From the NCBI RefSeq assembly GCF_036182465.1, contig NZ_CP108081.1, positions 5,642,001 through 5,706,000 on the forward strand: DNA of 64,000 nucleotides. Reading direction: 5' to 3'. Made by a program: the position numbers and the translations under genes. How positions within the stretch are numbered: position 1 is the first letter of the stretch; every line of letters starts with the position of its first letter. This stretch comes from Streptomyces sp. NBC_00258 (GTDB taxonomy: Bacteria > Actinomycetota > Actinomycetes > Streptomycetales > Streptomycetaceae). Of this stretch, positions 17,133-24,423 are shown one piece after another. The notes beneath the pieces were generated by a model. It was not told the origin of the DNA. It did no database searches and was given only the letters and a program-made list of their open reading frames with translations.

Positions 17133-17631
17133 GGACGGTCCGGACCTGGAGCCCGACGACCCCCTCGCCGTCATCCTGCGGCCCGCCTCGGGCTATCTCG
17201 CCCCGCCGCCGGGGGGATACGAGGCGATCCGCCGCGACGCCTCCCGCCGCCGGGTGCTCCGCGCCGCGGCCGGGGTCGGCCTGTCCTGCGTCGCCGCCGC
17301 CCTGATCGCGCTGCCGTTCCGCCTGGCTTCACCCGATACACCCGTTTCCCCGACGGTGCCGATGGCCCCGCCGCCCGCGAGCAGCCCCTCGACCGCGCCC
17401 ACCCCGTCGCCGCCGTCCGAGCCCGCCGGCCCCGGTGCCGATACCCCGGAACCGAGCGCCGTCCCCAGCGACCCGGGCGGCTCCCTCGCCCCGACAACCG
17501 CGACCGAGCCGACGGCTCCCAGCCGCGAACCGTCGGCGACACAGGCCCCGCCGTCCTTCGAGCCGTCGGACAAACCGTCGGAGGCTCCGGACCAGGTCGG
17601 TGCCACGCCCGAGAGCAGCGCACTGCCGTAG
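17116..17631 (+). CDS. Single-pass membrane protein, possible anti-sigma or cell-wall stalk
   Basis: A 171-aa protein starting at TTG 17116 behind GAGGAG (5-nt spacer), overlapping the sigma gene by 17 bp. Residues 1-45 are a cytoplasmic segment (PDLEPDDPLAVILRPASGY...), 50-68 form one transmembrane helix, and 70-171 are an extracellular Pro/Ser/Thr/Glu-rich tail. Position suggests an anti-sigma factor for the linked ECF, but I see no zinc-binding ASD motif (HxxxCxxC), so this is inference from context. Confidence 0.65.
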   Translation: MITPSEDGPDLEPDDPLAVILRPASGYLAPPPGGYEAIRRDASRRRVLRAAAGVGLSCVAAALIALPFRLASPDTPVSPTVPMAPPPASSPSTAPTPSPPSEPAGPGADTPEPSAVPSDPGGSLAPTTATEPTAPSREPSATQAPPSFEPSDKPSEAPDQVGATPESSALP

Positions 17632-17668
17632 GCGAGGCGCCGGGACAGTCCTGATCGACCCGGTCCGA

Positions 17669-17702
17669 TCGACCCGGCCCTGATCGCCCCGCTCCGGGTC
17701 GA
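17669..17702. terminator. Bidirectional hairpin between convergent genes
   Basis: TCGACCCGG (17669-17677) pairs with CCGGGTCGA (17694-17702) between the stops at 17631 (+) and 17710 (-). Confidence 0.5.
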
Positions 17703-17709
17703 CACGGTC

Positions 17710-18282
17710 CTAGTCGACGACCGCGACCTTCGTCCCGGCCGTGCCGAACTTCCAGACCGCGTCGCCGTCGGCGGCACGCATCCGGACTCCGCCGGTCGGT
17801 ACGCCGGACGCGGCCGGCGGCGGGGAAGAGCCGTCCACGGCGTTCGAGAAGGCGATGTTGGTGCCGGAGCTGACGGCGAAGAAGACGATGTTCTCGATCT
17901 CCACGCCGTCGCTGCCCGTACTGGCCTCGCGCCGGGTGCCGACCGTGTACGAGCCGGGTTCCGGGTTCACCGTCCCCGGCCACACCTTGAAGCTGCGCCG
18001 GGACGCGTCGCTCGCGTCGACGAGCCATACGCGGCGCTGGTCGAGGGAGTAGACGATGCGCCGTCCGGTGCCGGAGCCGTCCGGCACCGCGACCGGCTTG
18101 GACTCGTCGGGTCCGGTGGAGGGCTTGGCGGTAGCCGAGGCGGAGGGCTTCGGCGAGGCCGAGGCGGTGGGCTGCGGGCCCTTGTCGGCCTTGACGGCCA
18201 GGAACGTCACCGCCACCAGAGCAGCCGCGGTCAGACCGGAGACCCAGACCCACGAGGGAAGCCGTCGGGCAGGCACGCGCAC
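17710..18282 (-). CDS. Membrane-anchored degenerate L,D-transpeptidase (YkuD-like) protein
   Basis: A 190-aa protein from GTG 18282 (GGAG 4 nt upstream): an N-terminal membrane helix (13-30), a Pro/Ser/Thr linker, then a domain starting RRIVYSLDQRRVWLVDA and ending GVRMRAADGDAVWKFGTAGTKVAVVD. This resembles the YkuD fold, whose active site is SHGCxRM. Here the corresponding stretch reads VPTGGVRMR, so the catalytic Cys appears to be Gly and the HG is lost. If so it is an inactive, possibly binding or scaffolding, homologue. It follows the FO synthase gene but is separated from it by a hairpin at 18306-18340. Confidence 0.6.
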   Translation of the reverse strand: MRVPARRLPSWVWVSGLTAAALVAVTFLAVKADKGPQPTASASPKPSASATAKPSTGPDESKPVAVPDGSGTGRRIVYSLDQRRVWLVDASDASRRSFKVWPGTVNPEPGSYTVGTRREASTGSDGVEIENIVFFAVSSGTNIAFSNAVDGSSPPPAASGVPTGGVRMRAADGDAVWKFGTAGTKVAVVD

Positions 18283-18305
18283 GCATCTCCTCAGCTCTGA
18301 TTCAC

Positions 18306-18340
18306 CCCGTCGGAGGGTCGGATCATCCTACTCCGACGGG
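18306..18340 (-). terminator. Hairpin terminator after the FO synthase gene
   Basis: CCCGTCGGAG (18306-18315) pairs perfectly with CTCCGACGGG (18331-18340) around a 15-nt loop, 75 bp beyond the end of the minus-strand FO synthase. Confidence 0.65.
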
Positions 18341-18414
18341 CCCCTCGGCCGATCCGCGCCCACCCGCCCCGGGCCCCGCTCCCGCACACCCGGGAACCCG
18401 CGCGCCGGCGTCCG

Positions 18415-21000
18415 TCACTCCAGCACGGGCAGCAGCTCCGGCAGGTGCCCGTCCGAGGCCGCCGCGGCCCGCTGCCGCTCCTCCGGCACCTCGCCGTACA
18501 GCGTGGTGCGCGGCCGGGACGGCCGTCCCGCCGCCTCCGCCACCGCGATCAGCTCCTTGACGGACTTGTACGAGCCGTACGACGAGCCCGCCATCCGCGA
18601 GATCGTCTCCTCCATCAGCGTCCCGCCGAGGTCGTTGGCGCCGGAGCGGAGCATCTCCGCCGCGCCCTCCGTCCCCAGCTTCACCCAGCTGGTCTGGATG
18701 TTGGGGATGTGGGGGTGGAGGAGGAGCCGCGCCATCGCCATCACCGCGCGGTTGTCCCGGGTCGTCGGGCCCGGGCGGGCGATCCCCGCCAGGTACACCG
18801 GCGCGTTCGTGTGAATGAAGGGGAGCGTCACGAACTCCGTGAAGCCGCCGGTCTGTTGCTGGATCCGGGAGAGCGTCCGGAAGTGGCCGAGCCAGTGGCG
18901 GGGCTGGTCCACATGTCCGTACATCATCGTGGACGAGGACCGGATGCCCAGTTCGTGCGCGGTGGTGATCACCTCGATCCAGGTCGCCGTGGGCAGCTTG
19001 CCCTTGGTGAGGACCCAGCGGACCTCGTCGTCGAGGATCTCGGCGGCCGTGCCGGGGATCGAGTCGAGGCCGGCCTCCTTGGCCGCCGTCAGCCACTCGC
19101 GGATCGACATACCCGTACGGGTCGCGCCGTTCACGACCTCCATCGGTGAGAAGGCGTGGACGTGCATGCCGGGCACCCGCTCCTTCACCGCGCGGGCGAT
19201 GTCGAAGTAGGCCGTCCCCGGCAGGTCCGGGTGGATGCCGCCCTGCATGCAGACCTCGACGGCCCCGAGGTCCCACGCCTGCTCGGCACGGTCGGCGACC
19301 TGGTCCAGGGAGAGCGTGTAGGCGTCGGCGTCCGTGCGCCGCTGGGCGAAGGCGCAGAAACGGCAGCCGGTGTAGCAGACGTTGGTGAAGTTGATGTTCC
19401 GCGTGACGATGTACGTGACGTCGTCGCCGACCGCCGACTTGCGGACGTCGTCGGCGATACGGCAGAGCGCGTCCAGCGCCGGTCCGTCCGCGTGCAGCAG
19501 CGCCAGCGCCTCGTCGTCGGTGAGTCGGGTCGGGTCGTCGGCGGCCGTCGCCAGCGCCGCCCGGACGTCCGTGTCGATCCGCGAGGGCACCATCCCGGGC
19601 GCCGCGGCCTCCCGCAGGGCGTCCCAGTCGCCATAGACGTGGTCGTAGTCCTCGCGCCGGTCGGACGTGCGCCCCTCGGTGTCGATCGTGGTGTGCAGAT
19701 CCGTACGGCCCGACGACGTGAACGCCTCCTCGGGCTCCTGCCACGGGTGACCCTCCACGACCGCGTCGGCTACGGCGAGGCCGGTCTCCGGGTCCGCGAG
19801 CGCCCGTACGTGCGGGAGCAGCCGCGGGTCCAGCCACGGCTCGCCGCGCTGTACGAACTCCGGGTACACACACAGCCGTTCGCGCAGTTCGAAGCCCGCC
19901 TCCGCCGACTGCTCGCGCAGCAGGTCGATCTGCGGCCAGGGGCGCTCGGGGTTGACGTGGTCGATGGTGAGCGGCGAGACCCCGCCCCAGTCGTCGATAC
20001 CGGCGCCGATCAGCCGCCCGTACTCGGAGTCCACGAGGTTCGGCGGTGCCTGGAGGCAGGCGGAGGGGCCCATGATGTGCCGGGCCACGGCGACCGTCGC
20101 GACCAGTTCGTCGAGCTCGGCGTCCGGCATCCCGCGCATCGCCGTGTCCGGCTTGGCGCGGAAGTTCTGGATGATCAGCTCCTGGATGCCGTGGTAGGAC
20201 CGCGACACCCGCCGCAGCGCGAAGAGGGAGTCCGCACGCTCCTCGTACGTCTCGCCGATGCCGATCAGCACACCGCTGGTGAAGGGGACCGAGGACCGGC
20301 CCGCGTCCTCCAGGACGCGCAGGCGGACCGCGGGCTCCTTGTCGGGCGACCCGTAGTGCGGGCCGCCGGGCTCGCTCCACAGCCGTGTCGCCGTCGTCTC
20401 CAGCATCATGCCCATGCTCGGCGCGACGGGCTTGAGCCGCTGGAAGTCGGTCCACGACATGACACCCGGGTTGAGGTGCGGGAGCAGGCCCGTCTCCTCC
20501 AGGATGCGGATCGAGATGGCCCGTACGTACGCGATCGTGTCGTCGTAGCCGTGCGCGTCGAGCCATTCGCGGGCCTCGGGCCAGCGGTCCTCGGGCTTGT
20601 CGCCGAGGGTGATCAGGGCTTCCTTGCAGCCCAGTTCGGCGCCCTTGCGGGCGATGTCGAGGACCTCGTCCGGGGACATGAACATCCCGTGCCCGGCCCG
20701 GCGGAGCTTGCCGGGGACCGTGACGAAGGTGCAGTAGTGGCACTTGTCCCGGCAGAGCCGGGTGAGCGGGATGAAGACGCTCTTCGAGTACGTGATGACG
20801 CCGGGGCGGCCCGCCGCGTCCAGGCCCGCGTCACGCACCCGGGCGGCGGACGCGGTCAGGTCGTCCAGGTCGGCGCCGCGTGCCTGGAGCAGCACGGCCG
20901 CCTCGGTGACGTCGAGGGCGACGCCGTCGCGGGCGCGTTTGAGGGCGCGACGCATGGCGTTCGCGGTGGGCCCGGTTCCGGAGGTCGCGGAAGTCGTCAT
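18415..21000 (-). CDS. fbiC: 7,8-didemethyl-8-hydroxy-5-deazariboflavin (FO) synthase, bifunctional CofG/CofH
   Basis: Makes FO, the chromophore of coenzyme F420, from tyrosine and the diaminouracil of riboflavin synthesis, using two radical-SAM reactions. The 861-aa protein is the actinobacterial fusion: the CofG half has C83-x3-C87-x2-C90 in LCRDKCHYCTFV, and the CofH half has C542-x3-C546-x2-C549 in NVCYTGCRFCAFAQ. Each triad binds a [4Fe-4S] cluster and SAM. I start at ATG 21000 (MTTSATSGTG), the usual Streptomyces N-terminus; an in-frame ATG at 21021 is less likely. An F420-type oxidoreductase lies upstream on the same strand. Confidence 0.97.
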   Translation of the reverse strand: MTTSATSGTGPTANAMRRALKRARDGVALDVTEAAVLLQARGADLDDLTASAARVRDAGLDAAGRPGVITYSKSVFIPLTRLCRDKCHYCTFVTVPGKLRRAGHGMFMSPDEVLDIARKGAELGCKEALITLGDKPEDRWPEAREWLDAHGYDDTIAYVRAISIRILEETGLLPHLNPGVMSWTDFQRLKPVAPSMGMMLETTATRLWSEPGGPHYGSPDKEPAVRLRVLEDAGRSSVPFTSGVLIGIGETYEERADSLFALRRVSRSYHGIQELIIQNFRAKPDTAMRGMPDAELDELVATVAVARHIMGPSACLQAPPNLVDSEYGRLIGAGIDDWGGVSPLTIDHVNPERPWPQIDLLREQSAEAGFELRERLCVYPEFVQRGEPWLDPRLLPHVRALADPETGLAVADAVVEGHPWQEPEEAFTSSGRTDLHTTIDTEGRTSDRREDYDHVYGDWDALREAAAPGMVPSRIDTDVRAALATAADDPTRLTDDEALALLHADGPALDALCRIADDVRKSAVGDDVTYIVTRNINFTNVCYTGCRFCAFAQRRTDADAYTLSLDQVADRAEQAWDLGAVEVCMQGGIHPDLPGTAYFDIARAVKERVPGMHVHAFSPMEVVNGATRTGMSIREWLTAAKEAGLDSIPGTAAEILDDEVRWVLTKGKLPTATWIEVITTAHELGIRSSSTMMYGHVDQPRHWLGHFRTLSRIQQQTGGFTEFVTLPFIHTNAPVYLAGIARPGPTTRDNRAVMAMARLLLHPHIPNIQTSWVKLGTEGAAEMLRSGANDLGGTLMEETISRMAGSSYGSYKSVKELIAVAEAAGRPSRPRTTLYGEVPEERQRAAAASDGHLPELLPVLE

Positions 21001-21071
21001 CCTTCGAGCATACGATCGCATTGATCAGGCACCAGGCGCTCCGCTGGGGTGCGCTGCTTCGTCTGCCGGTC

Positions 21072-21141
21072 CGTGGGGGCTGGTCGCGCCCCACGGCGAA
21101 GCCGCAGATCGATGCAGCCCCGCGCCCCTGAAGGGGCACCT
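21072..21141. repeat. Interspersed Streptomyces GC-rich repeat, diverged copy
   Basis: Starts GTGGGGGCTGGTCGCGCCCC and ends CGCGCCCCTGAAGGGGC, with an altered middle. It shares its ends with the copies at 23850, 23923, 38483, 61798 and 62036, and fills the gap between the oxidoreductase and FO synthase genes. Confidence 0.7.
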
Positions 21142-21154
21142 TCCCCGAGTCCGC

Positions 21155-22000
21155 TCACAGGTACTTGGCGTATTCGTCCAGTACGCGCAGTACGTCCGTC
21201 TCGCCGGCGGGCGGCAGCTGGAGGACGACCTCCTCGATGCCGAGGTCCGCGTAGTGCGTGAGCTTGCCGGGCGTGGGCAGCACGGCGTACGGCACGACCT
21301 GGAGGGTGTCGGGGTCGCGGCCGGCCTCGGCCCAGGCGGCCCGCAACACGGGGACGGACTCCGTCAGACCGCGGCCGCCGATCGGCATCCAGCCGTCCGT
21401 GTACTCGCTGATGTGGGAGAAGAGCTTGGGTCCGGCCGCTCCCCCGACGAGCGTGCGCGGCCCGACGACGGGTCCGCGCGGCTTCTGTACGGGCTTGGGG
21501 TGGGCGTGGCTGGGCCGTACGGAGCCGAACTCGCCCTCGTAGCCCGCGGGTTCGGCGGACCACAGCGCCCGCATCAGCGCCATCCGGTCCCGGACCAGCT
21601 CCCGTCGCGTACGCCAGTCGACGCCGTGGTCGGCGGCCTCCTCGACGTTCCAGCCGAAACCGAGACCGAGGGTGAAGCGGCCGCCGGAGAGGTGGTCGAG
21701 GGTGGCGATCTGCTTGGCGAGGGCGACCGGGTCGTGCTGGGCGACGAGGGTGATCCCGGTGCCCAGCGCGAGCGACTCGGCGACCGCCGCCGCCTGGCCG
21801 AGGGCGACGAAGGGGTCGAGGGTCCTGCCGTACTCGGGCGGCAGCTCACCGCCCGCCGGGTACGGGGTGACGCGCTCCACGGGTATGTGCGTGTGCTCGG
21901 GCAGATAGAGCCCGGCGAAGCCGCGCTCCTCCAGCTCACGAGCGAGCAGCGTGGGGGTGATCGTCTCGTCGGTGAGGAAGATCGTCACGGAGATGCGCAT
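21155..22000 (-). CDS. LLM-class F420-dependent oxidoreductase
   Basis: A 281-aa TIM-barrel, luciferase-like oxidoreductase. MRISVTIFLTDETITPTLLARELEERGFAGLYLPEHTHIP, then TLDHLSGGRFTLGLGFGWNVEEA are hallmarks of the F420-dependent TIGR03619-type subgroup. ATG 22000 follows GAGAGG. It lies 154 bp before the FO synthase on the same strand, so cofactor maker and cofactor user may be co-expressed. The substrate cannot be told from sequence. Confidence 0.88.
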   Translation of the reverse strand: MRISVTIFLTDETITPTLLARELEERGFAGLYLPEHTHIPVERVTPYPAGGELPPEYGRTLDPFVALGQAAAVAESLALGTGITLVAQHDPVALAKQIATLDHLSGGRFTLGLGFGWNVEEAADHGVDWRTRRELVRDRMALMRALWSAEPAGYEGEFGSVRPSHAHPKPVQKPRGPVVGPRTLVGGAAGPKLFSHISEYTDGWMPIGGRGLTESVPVLRAAWAEAGRDPDTLQVVPYAVLPTPGKLTHYADLGIEEVVLQLPPAGETDVLRVLDEYAKYL

Positions 22001-22222
22001 GGCACCTCTCTACCGGCACGAGCCCCAACTGTCCATACCGACCAGTCGGCATTCCGCCTGCTTCTCACGATTGCTTCTTATGAGTGCTCCATACCCGAAA
22101 ACTGCCGATCCCCTTCCCTTGCACCACAGTTCACGGCTGAATACCAGGGTTGTCGTACTACCCCCGCAGCACCTGACCGCTACATGCCACTCAGTCACTC
22201 ACGAGACCCGGGAGCAGCAGAC

Positions 22223-23758
22223 ATGTGCGAGGACGACCACAGCGGTGACCACGGCATCGGCAGACGCGCGCTGTTCGTGACGGGAGCCGCCGCCGCGCTT
22301 ACGTTGGGAAGCGTGAGCTTTCCGAGCGAGGCCGCCGACGCGGCCCACGCGTCCGAGACCCGGACGGTCCGCGGCACCCTGCCCACCGGTTCGCCGGACT
22401 TCGTGTACCTGCCGGTCGAAGTCCCGGACGGCGTACGGGAGATCAAGGTCGCGTACACCTACGAGAAGCCTGCCGTACCGGCGGGCACCGCGGGCAACGC
22501 GCTCGACATCGGCATCTTCGACCAGCGCGGCACCGAGCTGGGCGGCAAGGGCTTCCGCGGCTGGTCGGGCGGGGCGCGCACGGAGTTCTTCATCCGCGCC
22601 GACGACGCCACGCCGGGCTATATCCCGGGCCCGGTCCGGGCGGGAACGTGGCACATCGCCCTTGGCCCGTACACGGTGGCCCCGCAGGGACTCCCGTACG
22701 AGGTCACCATCACGCTGACGTACGGCGAGCCCGGCACGGTCGTGAAGCCGGTGTACCCGCCGTCGCGGGCCAAGGGCCGCGGGCGGGCCTGGTACCGGGG
22801 CGACTGCCATCTGCACTCCTGGTACTCCGACGGCCGCCGCACCCCGGCCGAGATCGCGGCCCTCGCGCGGGCGGCGGGCCTCGACTTCATCAACACGTCC
22901 GAGCACAACACGCACTCCGCGCACGCCCATTGGGCCCCGGAGGCCGGTGACGACCTGCTGATCCTGCTGGGCGAGGAGGTGACGACGCGCAACGGTCACG
23001 TCGTCGCGCTCGGCACCGACCCGGGGACGTTCGTCGACTGGCGCTACCGGGCGCGCGACAACCGCTTCGGCAAGTACGCGCGCCGGATCCGCGAGGCCGG
23101 CGGTCTGGTCGTGCCCGCCCATCCGCACGCCACCTGCGTCGGCTGCAACTGGAAGTTCGGCTTCGGCGAGGCGGACGCGGTCGAGGTGTGGAACGGCCCG
23201 TTCGGTCCCGACGACGAGGTGTCGCTGGCCGACTGGGACAGCATGCTGGTCGCCTCCGTGCGTGAGGGGCGGGGCGGCCGGGACTGGATTCCGGCCATGG
23301 GCAACAGCGATGCCCACCGCGACCCCGATCCGATCGGCACCCCGCAGACCGTCGTCCTCGCCGACGATCTGACCCGCGAGGCGATCCAGGAGGGCATCCG
23401 GGCGGGCCGCTCGTACGTCGCGGAGTCGCAGAAGGTGTCGCTGTCGTTCTCCGCGACCGGTCCGAAGGGCGAACACGCGGGAATCGGGGGCCGGTTGAAG
23501 GTCGACCGCGACGACCCCGTCACCGTCACCCTGGAGGCCTCGGGCGTGCCGCGCTGCACGGTCCGCTTCGTCACGGACCAGGGGGTGCTGTACACGAGTG
23601 CGGTCCTGCCCGTGTCCGGGGCCGGGACGGTGGAGTGGCGTACGACCGCGCAGTACGCGGCGTATGTGCGGGCGGAGGTGCGGCATGAGGCTGCCGCCGG
23701 GCCGTTGCCCGGCGCCTTGGCCGCGTTCACGAATCCGGTGTTCCTCGGCCGCGGGTGA
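22223..23758 (+). CDS. Exported PHP-domain (CehA/McbA-type) metallohydrolase
   Basis: A 511-aa metal-dependent hydrolase or phosphoesterase. ATG 22223 has GGGAG 8 nt upstream. The start carries a Tat signal, GIGRRALFVTGAAAALTLG. Residues about 45-180 form a beta-sandwich like those of bacterial pre-peptidase domains. The PHP domain has RGDCHLHSWYSDG, TSEHNTHSAHAHW, LLGEEVTTRNGHVVALG, VPAHPHA and GNSDAHRD, i.e. the metal-binding His/Asp set. CehA-type enzymes hydrolyse carbamate or phosphate esters, so the substrate is open. A 24-bp direct repeat covers its stop codon. Confidence 0.85.
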   Translation: MCEDDHSGDHGIGRRALFVTGAAAALTLGSVSFPSEAADAAHASETRTVRGTLPTGSPDFVYLPVEVPDGVREIKVAYTYEKPAVPAGTAGNALDIGIFDQRGTELGGKGFRGWSGGARTEFFIRADDATPGYIPGPVRAGTWHIALGPYTVAPQGLPYEVTITLTYGEPGTVVKPVYPPSRAKGRGRAWYRGDCHLHSWYSDGRRTPAEIAALARAAGLDFINTSEHNTHSAHAHWAPEAGDDLLILLGEEVTTRNGHVVALGTDPGTFVDWRYRARDNRFGKYARRIREAGGLVVPAHPHATCVGCNWKFGFGEADAVEVWNGPFGPDDEVSLADWDSMLVASVREGRGGRDWIPAMGNSDAHRDPDPIGTPQTVVLADDLTREAIQEGIRAGRSYVAESQKVSLSFSATGPKGEHAGIGGRLKVDRDDPVTVTLEASGVPRCTVRFVTDQGVLYTSAVLPVSGAGTVEWRTTAQYAAYVRAEVRHEAAAGPLPGALAAFTNPVFLGRG

Positions 23759-23810
23759 GCTGCGCTCGGCTGTAGGTCGGGGGCGGGGTGAGCTGCGCTC
23801 GGCTGTAGGT
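23754..23810. repeat. 24-bp direct repeat, 33-bp period, across the PHP gene stop
   Basis: Identical 24-mers at 23754-23777 and 23787-23810 (beginning GGTGAGCTGCGCTCGG) are separated by 9 bp. The first contains the PHP hydrolase stop codon, so a local duplication happened at the gene end. The rest of the ~300-bp gap to 24058 holds interspersed repeats and no gene that I can support. Confidence 0.85.
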
Positions 23811-23849
23811 GCGGGGCGTCGGAGGGGCGGTCGTCGGCTGCGGGTGGGT

Positions 23850-23888
23850 GGGGGCTGGTCGCGCAGTTCCCCGCGCCCCTGAAGGGGC
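23850..23888. repeat. Interspersed GC-rich repeat, copy 2
   Basis: GGGGGCTGGTCGCGCAGTTC... ending CGCCCCTGAAGGGGC, which forms a 6-bp hairpin. Confidence 0.8.
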
Positions 23889-23922
23889 GTCCGAGGTTCG
23901 GTGCTTCGGGTGCGGGTGCGCG

Positions 23923-23960
23923 GTGGCCTGTCGCGCAGTTCCTCGCGCCCCTGAAGGGGC
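23923..23960. repeat. Interspersed GC-rich repeat, copy 3
   Basis: GTGGCCTGTCGCGCAGTTCC... ending GCCCCTGAAGGGGC; differs from copy 2 by a few substitutions. Confidence 0.8.
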
Positions 23961-24057
23961 CCGGTGGAGCCGCATGTGTCGCCGCCGCGTCTCTATGGGG
24001 CGCGGTCGGGGCTTACGGAGAAGGCCGTGTCGCCTGCCACGGCTACTATCGCGTCCT

Positions 24058-24401
24058 TCACCAGCCCAACGGCTCTTCCTTGTCCAGCTTCTCGGACAGC
24101 GTTCGGTCCGGCACGTACAGGGTCGCCATCCAGGGCAGTTCGGCGTCCGGGTCGGCGTCCACCACCGGTGCGGTGAACGCCCCGCTCACCCGGCGGGCCG
24201 CCGCGACCTCCTGCCGGAACCGGGCCCGGAACTCCTCGTCCAGCGCGTACTGCGCGTGCACGACCTTGACCGCGACCTGCCGCCCCGAGACCGAGCGCGC
24301 CAGGTACACGACCCCATGCCGCCGCTGCCCAACCGGTCGACGAGCTCGTAGCCGCCTATGGATCCGACGGGCCCCGGTTCGCCGGTGTGCGGCGGCATCA
24401 A
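24058..24401 (-). pseudogene. Frameshifted N-terminal fragment of a Ser/Thr protein kinase
   Basis: From ATG 24401 the frame reads GSIGGYELVDRLGSGGMG, a kinase glycine loop, then breaks. One base out of frame it continues VVYLARSVSGRQVAVKVVHAQYAL...FTAPVVDADPDAELPWMATLYVPD and stops at 24058 after about 100 kinase residues. The shift is one missing base in a CCCC run near 24312-24315. The catalytic loop and C-lobe are absent. The sequence parallels the start of the adjacent kinase (24424-26298), so it is a decayed partial duplicate, 23 bp downstream of it. Confidence 0.75.
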
Positions 24402-24423
24402 CGGTCGCCCTTCCCACGTCGCG

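Noticed and set aside
22038..22049. CCGACCAGTCGG palindrome between the LLM and PHP genes
   Set aside because: Only 5-bp arms, no second copy and no linked regulator; left unassigned.
23994..24058. Continuation of the kinase fragment by another -1 shift (VKDAIVAVAGDTAFSVSPDRAP)
   Set aside because: It reads well but has no kinase motif, so the extension may be chance.
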